Part shown: positions 19,396 to 27,140 of the stretch, in pieces
How the letters are laid out: each line of letters starts with the position of its first letter
How positions within the stretch are numbered: the first letter of the stretch is position 1
Assembly: GCF_001425705.1 (NCBI RefSeq)
Contig: NZ_LMDC01000001.1
Span: 1,097,814 to 1,161,813, forward strand
From: Pelomonas sp. Root1217
GTDB taxonomy: Bacteria > Pseudomonadota > Gammaproteobacteria > Burkholderiales > Burkholderiaceae_C
DNA length: 64,000 nucleotides
Reading direction: 5' to 3'
Position numbers and translations under genes: made by a program
Notes under the pieces: model-generated
The model's database searches: none
What the model was told of the DNA's origin: nothing
The model's input: the letters and a program-made list of their open reading frames with translations, nothing else

Positions 19396-21857
19396 CAGAC
19401 GGCCACCTTGTCGAACTGACGCAGGTCCACATGCGCCTTGTCGAAGTCGAACCACGGGTCGGGCTCACCATCCAGGCTGAACTGCAGCTGTGCCCACAAT
19501 GCCTTGCGGTTGTCAGCGTCCTCGAGGATCTTCTTCTTCACATGGTCCAGGCCGACGCGGGCGACGTAGTGCACTGTGCGCTCCAGGTACCAGCCTTCCA
19601 GTCGGTAGAGCTGCAGGAAGGCGCCGCTGTACTCCAGCACTTCCTCGGGCGTCTTCAGCTTGCAGAAGAACTCGGCCACTTCGGTCTTGATGCCGCCGTT
19701 GCCGGCGACATAGATCTCCCAGCCCGAATCGACGCCGATGACGCCGACGTCCTTGATGCCGGCCTCCGCGCAGTTGCGCGGGCAGCCCGACACGGCGATC
19801 TTGACCTTGTGCGGCGCGTACATGCGCCACAGCGCCCGCTCCAGATCCTTGCCCATCTGCGTCGAATCCTGCGTGCCGAAGCGGCACCACTCCGAACCCA
19901 CGCAGGTCTTCACCGTGCGTAGCGCCTTGGCATAGGCATGGCCCGAGGGCATGCCGATGTCCTTCCAGACGTTGACGAGGTCTTCCTTCTTCACGCCCAG
20001 CAGGTCGATGCGCTGGCCGCCGGTGACCTTGACGGTGGGGATCTGGTACTTGTCCACCGCGTCGGCAATGCGGCGCAGCTCCGAGCTGGTCGTCTCGCCG
20101 CCCCACATGCGCGGGATGACCGAATAGCGGCCGTCCTTCTGGATGTTGGCGTGTGAGCGCTCGTTGATGTAGCGGCTCTGCGGATCGTCGACGGCCTCCT
20201 TGGGCCAGGTCGAGATCAGGTAGTAGTTGATGGCCGGGCGGCAGGTGGCACAGCCATTGGGTGTCTTCCAGTCCAGCGCGCGGAAGACGTCTTCCTTGGT
20301 CAGCAGATGCGCCTTGGCAATCGCCTCGCGCGTGTCCTGGTGGCTGGCGTCGGTGCAGGCGCAGATGGCCTTTTTCTTCGGCGCGGCCGAATAGTCGCCG
20401 CCAGCCGTGAACATGATGAGCTGCTCGACCAGGCCGGTGCAGCTGCCGCAGCTCGCGCTTGCCTTGGTGTGCTTGCGCACCTCGTCCAGCGTAAACAGGC
20501 CCTTGTCGCGGATGGCCTTGCAGATGGTGCCCTTGGCGACGCCATTGCAGCCGCAGACCTCATCGGTGTCGGCCATCGCTGCCGCGCGGCTCACGCCCTG
20601 GTGGCCCACGTCGCCAATGTTGGCGCCGGCCTCGCCGAACATCAGCTTGTCGCGAATGTCGCCGATCTTGCGGCCCTCACGCAGTAGCTTGAAGTACCAG
20701 CCGCCGTCCACCGTGTCGCCATACAGGCAGGCGCCAACGAGCTGGTCGTTCTGGATGACGAGCTTCTTGTAGACGCCGGCGAAGGGGTCGCTCATGACGA
20801 TCTCTTCGGTGCCCGCGCCGCCGGTGAAGTTGCCGGCGGAAAAGAGGTCGATGCCCGTCACCTTGAGCTTGGTGCTGACCGATGAGCCCAGGTAGCGGCC
20901 GATGCCGAACTGGGCCAGGTGCGTCGCGCAGACCTTGCCCTGCTCAAACAGCGGCGCCACCAGGCCGTAGGCGATGCCGCGGTGGGCCGCACACTCGCCG
21001 ACCGAGTAGACGCGTGGGTCGGTGACGGTCTGCATCGTGTCGGTCACGACGATGCCGCGGCTGCAGTGCAGGCCGGCCTTCTCGGCCAACGCCGTGTTCG
21101 GGCGGATGCCGGCGGCCATGACGACGAGGTCGGCCGGTACATCGATGACTTGACCGTCCTTGTCCTTGAGCTTGATGGCCTGGACGCGGCCCGATGGACC
21201 CGCCACCAGTTCCTGCGTCTGCGCGCCCAACATGAAGTTCAGGCCGCGGTCGACGAGGGACTTGCGCAGCAGGTCGCCGGCGACGCCATCGAGCTGGCGC
21301 TCCATCAGCGTGTCGACCAGATGCACGACAGTGACCTGCATGCCGCGCAGCATCAGCCCGTTGGCGGCTTCGAGGCCAAGCAGGCCGCCGCCGATGACGA
21401 CGGCGTGCTTGTACTGTGTGGCGGCCTCGATCATCGCGTTGGTGTCGGCGATGTCGCGGTAGGCGATCACGCCGTCCAGGTCCTTGCCAGGCACCGGCAG
21501 GATGAAGGGATTCGAGCCGGTGGCGATCAGCAGGCGGTCGTACTCCGCCCAAACCTCTTCGCCATTGCCGTCGGCCGCGATGACGCGGCGGCGCACGCGG
21601 TCGATCTCGGTGACCGTCTTGCCCAGGTGCAGCGTGATGCCGTTCTCCTCATACCAGGAGAGCGGGTTCAGGATGATCTCGTCGATCGTCTGCTCACCGG
21701 CCAGCACGGGGCTGAGCAGGATGCGGTTGTAGTTCGGATGCGGCTCGGCACCGAAGACGGTGATGTCGTACAGGTCCGGCGTGATCTTCAGCAGCTCCTC
21801 CAGCGTGCGCACGCCGGCCATGCCGTTGCCCACCATCACGAGCTTCATCTTCTTCAT
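19395..21857 (-). CDS. nirB: Nitrite reductase [NAD(P)H] large subunit NirB
   Basis: An 820-residue cytoplasmic enzyme reducing nitrite to ammonium. In order: an FAD/NAD(P)H Rossmann domain (MVGNGMAGVRTLEELL; VVIGGGLLGLEAANGLMLRG near 145), a BFD-like [2Fe-2S] domain (VCGCNGVAKGTICKAIR near 425), a second Cys-rich ferredoxin-like part (CACTDAS, CATCRPAINYYL), then the sulfite/nitrite reductase repeat with siroheme-[4Fe-4S] ligands TCVGSEWCRFG and SGCPRNCAEAG. The start MKKMKL at 21857 is set by GGAG 8 nt upstream. It is first in the operon with the PilJ-like gene, nirD, nasA and cobA, and is driven by a sigma-54 promoter whose predicted leader is only about 29 nt. Confidence 0.96.
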   Translation of the reverse strand: MKKMKLVMVGNGMAGVRTLEELLKITPDLYDITVFGAEPHPNYNRILLSPVLAGEQTIDEIILNPLSWYEENGITLHLGKTVTEIDRVRRRVIAADGNGEEVWAEYDRLLIATGSNPFILPVPGKDLDGVIAYRDIADTNAMIEAATQYKHAVVIGGGLLGLEAANGLMLRGMQVTVVHLVDTLMERQLDGVAGDLLRKSLVDRGLNFMLGAQTQELVAGPSGRVQAIKLKDKDGQVIDVPADLVVMAAGIRPNTALAEKAGLHCSRGIVVTDTMQTVTDPRVYSVGECAAHRGIAYGLVAPLFEQGKVCATHLAQFGIGRYLGSSVSTKLKVTGIDLFSAGNFTGGAGTEEIVMSDPFAGVYKKLVIQNDQLVGACLYGDTVDGGWYFKLLREGRKIGDIRDKLMFGEAGANIGDVGHQGVSRAAAMADTDEVCGCNGVAKGTICKAIRDKGLFTLDEVRKHTKASASCGSCTGLVEQLIMFTAGGDYSAAPKKKAICACTDASHQDTREAIAKAHLLTKEDVFRALDWKTPNGCATCRPAINYYLISTWPKEAVDDPQSRYINERSHANIQKDGRYSVIPRMWGGETTSSELRRIADAVDKYQIPTVKVTGGQRIDLLGVKKEDLVNVWKDIGMPSGHAYAKALRTVKTCVGSEWCRFGTQDSTQMGKDLERALWRMYAPHKVKIAVSGCPRNCAEAGIKDVGVIGVDSGWEIYVAGNGGIKTEVAEFFCKLKTPEEVLEYSGAFLQLYRLEGWYLERTVHYVARVGLDHVKKKILEDADNRKALWAQLQFSLDGEPDPWFDFDKAHVDLRQFDKVAV

Positions 21858-21896
21858 GCCGGACTCCATACAACAAAGCTGGTCTGCCCTTTGCTT

Positions 21897-21913
21897 TGCA
21901 AGGCATGTGCCAG
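21897..21913 (-). promoter_or_regulatory. Sigma-54 promoter of nirB
   Basis: On the minus strand the site reads CTGGCACATGCCTTGCA, with GG and GC exactly 10 nt apart and one mismatch to TGGCACGNNNNTTGCA. The predicted start is near 21886, giving a leader of about 29 nt. A 6-bp palindrome (GCCAGC/GCTGGC, 21909-21926) overlaps the -24 box. Confidence 0.8.
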
Positions 21914-21939
21914 CGATGAAGCTGGCCCGTTTTCCCCGC

Positions 21940-21956
21940 TGCACCGTGTTCCACGG
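21940..21956. promoter_or_regulatory. NtrC-like half-site upstream of nirB
   Basis: TGCACC at 21940-21945 is a perfect NtrC half-site; the other half is not conserved. Its dyad would centre about 62 bp upstream of the predicted nirB start, matching the position of NtrC-like sites at nrtA and narK. It lies inside a nested palindrome (21937-21965). Confidence 0.4.
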
Positions 21957-22062
21957 CGGACAGCGCCCCACACCGAAGCGGTTTCCGGCCCGGTGCGGGT
22001 GCACTCATCCTAAAAATCGCACCAAGAGCGGGCAGGCGCCCGTTGGTGATCCACTCTCACGC

Positions 22063-23811
22063 ATGCGCTTCGAACTCGATACCGGCCTGTCCAGCCTGCA
22101 GGGCAAGCGTCCCCGCAACGAGGACTTCGCCGGCGTGCAGGCGCCGGCTGCGCACGAGGCCGAGCGCGGCTGGGTGGCCGCCCTGGCTGATGGCGTCAGT
22201 GGGGGTGAGCACTCGAATGGCGATGGTCTGATGGCCGCCCAGACTTCGGTCATGAGTCTGCTGCGCGACTTCCACGGCGTGCCGGCCGACTGGGACACCA
22301 GCGTGGCGCTGGACCGCCTGCTCGGCCACCAGAACGCCTGGCTCGCTTCACACAACCGCCGCCCCGGGCCGGACGGTCAGCCGCGCGAGGCGTTGACGAC
22401 ACTGACGGCCCTCGCGCTGCGAGGCCGTCGCTATGCCTTGGCACATGTCGGTGACAGCCGAGCCTGGCTGCTGCGCGACGGCCAATGCCTGCTGCTGACC
22501 CAGGACCATCGCATGGAGCGCCGCGACTTCGCCGGCCTGACGCGCGCCCTGGGCCTGGACGATGCGCTGCGCCTGGACCACAGCGCCGGCGAGCTGAAGG
22601 TGGGGGACCGCCTGCTGCTGACCAGCGATGGCGTGCACGGCACCCTGCGCAGCCGTCAGATCGCCGACCTGCTGCGCACCACGCCCGGCGCCCAGGCGGC
22701 GGCCGATGCACTGACCGCTGCGGCATTGGCGGCCGGCAGCCACGACAACGCGACCGCCCTCGTCCTCGACGTCAAGGATCTGGCTGACCCGGGCCTCAAC
22801 GACCTCGCGGCATTGGGCCGAACCTTGCCCAGCCCCGGGCCGCTCGGCGTCGGCGCGACGCTGGACGGCTACCAGGTCACCGCCGTGGTCGCCGACAACG
22901 GCGTGCACCGCCTTTTGCAGGCGCGCGAGCTCGCCAGCGGGCGCCTCGTGGCCCTGAAGATGCTGCGCCCGGGTCGCGCCGACGATCCCGAAGAGCGCGC
23001 CATGCTGGCCCACGAGATCTGGCTCGGCCTGCGGCTTGCGGAGGCGCCACGGCACCGCCGGCGTGGCGGTGAGAGCGGCTTTGTGCGCGTGCATGCGCCG
23101 GCCGACGGCGCCACCCACTTCTATGCGGTGTTCGACTGGCATGGCGGCCACACGCTGGAGCAACTGCTGGCGAAAGGCCCGCTGGACACCGTCCAGGCGC
23201 TGGGCCTGGCCAGCGCCGTCGCGCGCTCATTGAGCCTGCTGCACGCCGCCGGCGTCGTGCACCGCGACATCAAGCCGGCCAATCTGCACCTGGGTGAAGA
23301 CGGCCAGTGGCGCGTGCTGGACCTGGGTGTTGCCTTGAGCTCACGCGCTCCCGCGGCTTCGCGCGAGCTGCATGCCGGCACGCCCAGCTATATCAACCCC
23401 GAGCAATGGCAGGATCCGCCGCAGCCGGCCGATGCCGGTTCTGACCTGTTTGCACTGGGCGTGACGCTCTACCAGGCGCTGACCGGCCGCCTGCCCTATG
23501 GCGAGATCGAGCCCTACCAGCTGGCCCGTTATCGACGCGAGCCGGCCAGCGTCAGCCGGCTGCAGCCCAGTGTGCCCATGCCGCTCGATCGCCTCGTCAT
23601 GCGCGCCGTGGCCCGCGAAGCCAAGGCGCGCTTCGAGACGGCCGACGAGTTGCTGCTGGCGCTCGAGCGGCTGGCCGCGCGCGACCAGCCGGCCTCCGCG
23701 CGCCCGCCCAAGGCCGCGCGCGAGGCGGCGAGCGTCTGGCAGGTCGGCCTGGGCCTGTCCGTGCTGCTCAACCTGCTGCTGATCGCCTGGCTGGCCTTCC
23801 TGCCTCGCTAG
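22063..23811 (+). CDS. Bifunctional protein phosphatase (PP2C) - Ser/Thr kinase fusion
   Basis: A 582-residue signalling protein divergent from nirB. Residues ~1-240 are a PP2C-type phosphatase: KRPRNEDFAGV, AALADGVSGGEHS (metal-binding Asp), HVGDSRAWLLRDG and SHDNATALVLD. Residues ~265-545 are a Hanks-type kinase: VALKMLRPG (ATP Lys), VVHRDIKPANLHLG (catalytic loop), DLGVALSS in place of DFG, and GTPSYINPEQW. A C-terminal membrane helix (VGLGLSVLLNLLLIAWLAFL) anchors it. Proteins of this fusion type recur beside assimilatory nitrate genes in Proteobacteria; the substrate is not known to me. ATG at 22063 begins right at the phosphatase domain; no strong SD. Confidence 0.92.
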   Translation: MRFELDTGLSSLQGKRPRNEDFAGVQAPAAHEAERGWVAALADGVSGGEHSNGDGLMAAQTSVMSLLRDFHGVPADWDTSVALDRLLGHQNAWLASHNRRPGPDGQPREALTTLTALALRGRRYALAHVGDSRAWLLRDGQCLLLTQDHRMERRDFAGLTRALGLDDALRLDHSAGELKVGDRLLLTSDGVHGTLRSRQIADLLRTTPGAQAAADALTAAALAAGSHDNATALVLDVKDLADPGLNDLAALGRTLPSPGPLGVGATLDGYQVTAVVADNGVHRLLQARELASGRLVALKMLRPGRADDPEERAMLAHEIWLGLRLAEAPRHRRRGGESGFVRVHAPADGATHFYAVFDWHGGHTLEQLLAKGPLDTVQALGLASAVARSLSLLHAAGVVHRDIKPANLHLGEDGQWRVLDLGVALSSRAPAASRELHAGTPSYINPEQWQDPPQPADAGSDLFALGVTLYQALTGRLPYGEIEPYQLARYRREPASVSRLQPSVPMPLDRLVMRAVAREAKARFETADELLLALERLAARDQPASARPPKAAREAASVWQVGLGLSVLLNLLLIAWLAFLPR

Positions 23812-23843
23812 GGCCTGTTAACGCTACGGCAACGCAGGCCCTA
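23809..23843. terminator. Bidirectional terminator-like inverted repeat
   Basis: Arms TAGGGCCTG (23809-23817) and CAGGCCCTA (23835-23843) pair perfectly over 9 bp and sit between the ends of two convergent genes; the first arm includes the stop codon of the kinase gene. Confidence 0.6.
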
Positions 23844-23844
23844 T

Positions 23845-24309
23845 TCAGAGCCCGAGGCGGTCGCGGTTGATGCCCTTCACCTCGACATCGAACGTGCAGG
23901 AGCCGCTGGCTTGGCCGGTTGTGAACTCGACCGTGCCCGCCGCATGGCCAACCGTGTCTTTCATCTCGAAGCGCGTGAAGTGGAATTTGCCGGCCGTCAC
24001 GCGCTGGCTCTTGCCTTGCACGCGGATGACCGAGCGCCACAGCGACTCCATGGACAGCGTGTAGTCGCCTGGGCCCGTGATGTCGACGGTCTTCAGCTCG
24101 ACGTTGCTGGTCGGGGCTTCGCCGCCGTCCAGCGTCATCAGCCGAAAGCGCGACAGCTTGCCCGTCGCGCCCGCCTTGCCGCTGGGCGAGTAATTGAAGT
24201 CGGCGTAGCTGTCGGAAACGCGGATGTCGGCGCCGCCTATCTTGCAGCTGGTGGCGGCCTGGGCGCCGGCGGCCAGGCCGACGAGGGTGAGGGCGATGAG
24301 GGTCTTCAT
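23845..24309 (-). CDS. Exported hypothetical protein, 154 aa
   Basis: A clear Sec signal (MKTLIALTLVGLAAGAQA) precedes a ~135-residue beta-rich domain with two Cys (TSCKIGG near the mature N-terminus and GSCTFDVEVKG near the C-terminus) that could form a disulfide. The middle (FNYSPSGKAGATGKLSRF, VRVQGKSQRVTAGKFHF style strands) suggests a periplasmic beta-barrel or lipocalin-like fold. I do not recognise a family. It ends opposite the PP2C-kinase gene and starts about 60 bp downstream of narK on the same strand, so it may be co-transcribed with narK. Confidence 0.75.
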   Translation of the reverse strand: MKTLIALTLVGLAAGAQAATSCKIGGADIRVSDSYADFNYSPSGKAGATGKLSRFRLMTLDGGEAPTSNVELKTVDITGPGDYTLSMESLWRSVIRVQGKSQRVTAGKFHFTRFEMKDTVGHAAGTVEFTTGQASGSCTFDVEVKGINRDRLGL

Positions 24310-24369
24310 GCGCCCAGTGTGCCGAGAGTTGCGCGTCGGGCTGTCCCCCGCGCGAGGGGCAGCCGCGAT

Positions 24370-25629
24370 TCAGACGCGCTGGTAATGCACCGGGTCGGCG
24401 TCCTGGCCGGCCACGGCGGCTTGGCGTGCGCGGCCACCCTTCTCGGCCCAGGTGCGCGTCCAGCGGATCTGCATGACGCGCATGACGCCCAGCATCAACA
24501 CGGCCAGCACGGCGAAGACGACGAAGCCCCAGGCGTAGGTGCCGGCATGCTGCTTGGACAGGCCCATCAGGTTGGGCACCAGGCCGCCACCCAGGGCGCC
24601 GATCTCGCCGATCATCGAGCCGGCCACGGCCGTGGCCGCGGGCCAGCGCAGCGGCACCAACTGGAAGAGGGCGCCATTGCCCGCGCCCAGGGCCGCGAAG
24701 CAGACGATGAGGAGCAGCGTCGTCAGCACCAGCGAGCCGCTGCTCATGCCGATCAGGGCCAGCGTGATGGCGACGACGACCAGCACGAAGGTCAGCATGT
24801 TGACGCCGCCCCAGCGGTCCGACAGCCAGCCGCCGACGACGCGCACCGCCGCGCCCATGAAGGCTGCCAGCATGGTCAGCTGGCCGGCCTGCACCTTGGA
24901 GACGCCGAACTGGTCGTAGTAGTAAGTGGGCAGGAAAGTCGTCAGGCCGATGAAGCCGCCGAAGGTCACGCCGTAGATCAGGCTGAAGGCCCAGCCGTCC
25001 TTCTCGAACAGGCAGGCCACATGCTCGCGCAGCGAGGCATGCGCGTCCACATCAGGCGGCTCCTTGGCGAAGATGATCATCACCAGCATCGGCACCAGGA
25101 TGGCGGCCGCCGCGAAGGCATAGACCGTCTGCCAGCCATAGGCCTGGGCCAGTGGCGGCGCGACGAGCACCGACACCGCCGTGCCGACATTGCCCGCGCC
25201 CACCAGGCCCATGGCCAGGCCCTTGTACTGCGGCGGGAACCAGCCCGAGCCCAGGCTCAGCGCCACACCAAAGCTGGCGCCGGCAATGCCCAGCAGCACA
25301 CCCATGGCCAGCAGGTCGTCATAGCTCTTGACCATGAAGAAGCCGTACAGCATGGCCACGGCGATCATGCCCATCTCAACCAGCGTCGCATTCTTGCGGC
25401 CGATGTACTGCGACAGCAGGCCGAGCGGAAAGCGCATCAGCGCGCCGGCCATGATGGGGATCGACAGCATCAGCCCCTTCTGGGCCGGCGTCAGGTGATA
25501 GGCCTCGCTGATAAAGGGCGCCAGCGCGCCATTGAGCACCCAGATGCAGCAGGAGAACGCAAAGTACAGGAAGGCGGCGAACAGCGTGGGGCTGTGGCCG
25601 GCGCGTTTGAAGTTTTGCAGGGCGGACAT
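24370..25629 (-). CDS. narK: Nitrate/nitrite transporter, NNP family of MFS
   Basis: A 419-residue, 12-helix major facilitator importing nitrate. NNP hallmarks are SLGSGWFPPQYKGLAMGLVG, GAGNVGTAVSVLVAPPLA in the first half and GAGNGALFQLVPLRWP in the second, the glycine-rich nitrate signature segments. The charged-loop signature LSQYIGRKNATL follows TM2. The start MSALQNF at 25629 is chosen because the upstream in-frame stretch is the RNA leader. It gives the organism a second nitrate importer besides nrtABC. Upstream lie a sigma-54 promoter and an ANTAR-type hairpin. Symbol narK is used for family; nasA-type naming is also common for assimilatory members. Confidence 0.92.
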   Translation of the reverse strand: MSALQNFKRAGHSPTLFAAFLYFAFSCCIWVLNGALAPFISEAYHLTPAQKGLMLSIPIMAGALMRFPLGLLSQYIGRKNATLVEMGMIAVAMLYGFFMVKSYDDLLAMGVLLGIAGASFGVALSLGSGWFPPQYKGLAMGLVGAGNVGTAVSVLVAPPLAQAYGWQTVYAFAAAAILVPMLVMIIFAKEPPDVDAHASLREHVACLFEKDGWAFSLIYGVTFGGFIGLTTFLPTYYYDQFGVSKVQAGQLTMLAAFMGAAVRVVGGWLSDRWGGVNMLTFVLVVVAITLALIGMSSGSLVLTTLLLIVCFAALGAGNGALFQLVPLRWPAATAVAGSMIGEIGALGGGLVPNLMGLSKQHAGTYAWGFVVFAVLAVLMLGVMRVMQIRWTRTWAEKGGRARQAAVAGQDADPVHYQRV

Positions 25630-25711
25630 CTTGGGCTCTATCTTGCTGGCTGCAAGCGCCCACGGCCACCCACCGGTCGCGTGCCAGGGCGGCAAGGACG
25701 TGCAGCGGGAG

Positions 25712-25735
25712 GGCTCCTGCACCATTGCGGGAGCC
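25712..25735 (-). promoter_or_regulatory. ANTAR-type hexaloop hairpin at the 5' end of narK mRNA
   Basis: In RNA sense: a 6-bp stem (GGCUCC with GGAGCC), a C/A mismatch, two GC pairs and the loop AAUGGU, with A at loop position 1 and G at position 4 as in ANTAR targets. It begins about 2 nt after the start predicted from the sigma-54 element. A second, GC-rich 7-bp stem (GCCGCCC with GGGUGGC, one GU) lies downstream in the leader and could be the terminator or anti-ANTAR stem. Confidence 0.6.
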
Positions 25736-25747
25736 ACGGCCGATACT

Positions 25748-25763
25748 TGCAAGCCTCATGCCT
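25748..25763 (-). promoter_or_regulatory. Sigma-54 promoter of narK
   Basis: The minus strand reads AGGCATGAGGCTTGCA: GG and GC are 10 nt apart, TTGCA is perfect, with two mismatches in the -24 half. Predicted start near 25737. It is back to back with a plus-strand sigma-54 element for the ANTAR-PilJ gene. Confidence 0.65.
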
Positions 25764-25781
25764 ACCCGCTGGCAACGTCGC

Positions 25782-25796
25782 TGGCCTGTTTCTTGC
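25782..25796 (+). promoter_or_regulatory. Sigma-54-like promoter of the ANTAR-PilJ gene
   Basis: TGGCCTGTTTCTTGC has GG and GC 10 nt apart and an intact TTGC; two mismatches to consensus. Predicted start near 25808, 17 nt before the ATG. Confidence 0.5.
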
Positions 25797-25810
25797 GCCG
25801 TTTTGGGGCG
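25794..25810. promoter_or_regulatory. NtrC-like site between narK and the ANTAR-PilJ gene
   Basis: TGCGCC-N5-GGGGCG matches 9 of 12 positions of the NtrC dyad TGCACC-N5-GGTGCA. Its centre is about 65 bp upstream of the predicted narK start; it also overlaps the -12 box of the plus-strand promoter. Confidence 0.35.
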
Positions 25811-25824
25811 TGAAGCCTGAAGCC

Positions 25825-27081
25825 ATGCCTGATACCGCCGCCTCTACCCCGCTGTCCTCGCTGCCCCCACTGATCTGCAGCCCTGAACCGCCGCCCCAGA
25901 TGGCCGCTTTGCAGGCCCTGGGCTGGTCTGCGCGCACTGTTTCGGAGCTTGCGCCGCCCGCCGACGGTCCGGCCGTCGGGCTGCTCTGGTGCCCGGACCG
26001 CACCGCCTTGGCGCAGTTGTTGCACTCCGAGCGGGCCTTCGGCCTGCCCGTGGTGCTGCTGTCGCCACCGCCCGAAGCCGCCGAACGCCAAACCGCGCTG
26101 GCCCGCGGTGCCGTGCAATGGCTGCCGGCCGACGTGGATGCCAGCGTGCTGGGCGAGGCCTTGCTGTGGGCGCGTGATCTGACTGCCCAGCAGCAGGCCC
26201 GCGAGCTCGCCGCCCAGGCCAAGCTGGACGAGCGCAAGTGGACAGAACGAGCCAAGGGCCTGTTGATGCAGGCCCGCGGCATTGACGAGGCGGCCGCCTT
26301 CGCGTTGTTGCGCAATACCGCAATGCAGACCCAGTCCAAGTTGCCCGAGGTGGCGCGCGGCGTCGTGCACACGAGCGAGCTGGCCGAAGCCCTGGAGCGG
26401 GCCGGCGCCCAGCGCATGCTGAGCCAGCGCCTGGTCAAGCTGCAGGCCCTGCGCCAGTGGCCGAAACTCACGCCGCCCGAGCGCCGCGAGGCCCAGGCCT
26501 TGCTGGACGCGTCGGCCGAACGCGTGGCGGCCAATCTCGCCCGGCTGGCCGAGCTGCTGCGCCACGATCTGGCCGAGGAGTTGTCTGCCGTATCGGCCGC
26601 CTGGGCTCAGCTGGACGCCGCGCTGGCCAACCGCCAGCCCGACCTCAGCCGCAGCGACCGCGCCGCCCAGCGCCTGCTGGAAAGCAGCGAGACGCTGGTC
26701 GCCCGTCTGTCCGAGCGCGCTGGGCAGCGGCCGGTCGGGCTGCTGGCCCAGGTCACGCGGCTGCGGCTGCTGAGCCAGCGCCTGGCCAAGGAGGGCCTGC
26801 TCGCCCAGGTCATGCCAGGCCACGATGCCAGCGGCCTCGCCGCGGGGCTCGATGAGTTCATCAAGGCCTATGACGGCGTGCGCGCCGCGCCGCTTGCAGG
26901 CCCGACGCTGCAACCAGCCTTCAAGGACGTGGACGAGGCCTGGCTGCTGCTGCTGCGTGGCCTGCGCGTAGAGCAGGGCGACGCGGTGCAGCGCATGCAC
27001 CAGGGCAGCGAGAGGCTGCTGCAGGCGCTGGAGGCGTTGATCCAGGCCTTGCAGGGGTCGTTGCAGCTGATCTTGGGGTGA
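25825..27081 (+). CDS. ANTAR antiterminator fused to PilJ/NIT-like sensor (NasR-like nitrate regulator)
   Basis: A 418-residue protein. Residues ~1-125 resemble a receiver-like fold without the phospho-Asp set (LLWCPDRTALAQLL, PVVLLSPPPEAAE). An ANTAR RNA-binding domain follows (about 135-185): KLDERKWTERAKGLLMQ, then GIDEAAAFALLRNTAMQ. The C-terminal ~225 residues are a PilJ-type sensor with repeated motifs AGAQRMLSQRLVKLQ and LRLLSQRLAKEGLL, the fold related to NarX/NIT nitrate sensors. Klebsiella NasR has NIT then ANTAR; here the order is reversed. It is divergent from narK, whose leader carries an ANTAR-type hairpin, so narK is a likely target. ATG at 25825 is the first sensible start; the longer upstream frame is antisense to narK. 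Confidence 0.87.
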   Translation: MPDTAASTPLSSLPPLICSPEPPPQMAALQALGWSARTVSELAPPADGPAVGLLWCPDRTALAQLLHSERAFGLPVVLLSPPPEAAERQTALARGAVQWLPADVDASVLGEALLWARDLTAQQQARELAAQAKLDERKWTERAKGLLMQARGIDEAAAFALLRNTAMQTQSKLPEVARGVVHTSELAEALERAGAQRMLSQRLVKLQALRQWPKLTPPERREAQALLDASAERVAANLARLAELLRHDLAEELSAVSAAWAQLDAALANRQPDLSRSDRAAQRLLESSETLVARLSERAGQRPVGLLAQVTRLRLLSQRLAKEGLLAQVMPGHDASGLAAGLDEFIKAYDGVRAAPLAGPTLQPAFKDVDEAWLLLLRGLRVEQGDAVQRMHQGSERLLQALEALIQALQGSLQLILG

Positions 27082-27140
27082 GGTGCTTTGGTTGTTTTTG
27101 CATCGAGCAGACGCACTCTCCGCCAAAGCAGCCCTTCAAC

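Noticed and set aside
21909..21926. 6-bp stem with hexaloop UUCAUC upstream of nirB as an ANTAR target
   Set aside because: The loop lacks A1 and G4, and the element overlaps the -24 box, upstream of the predicted transcript.
23911..25824. Long N-terminal extension of the ANTAR-PilJ frame
   Set aside because: This part is antisense to the exported protein gene and narK, is His/Gln/Gly-rich without domain signs, and the predicted sigma-54 start lies at 25808.
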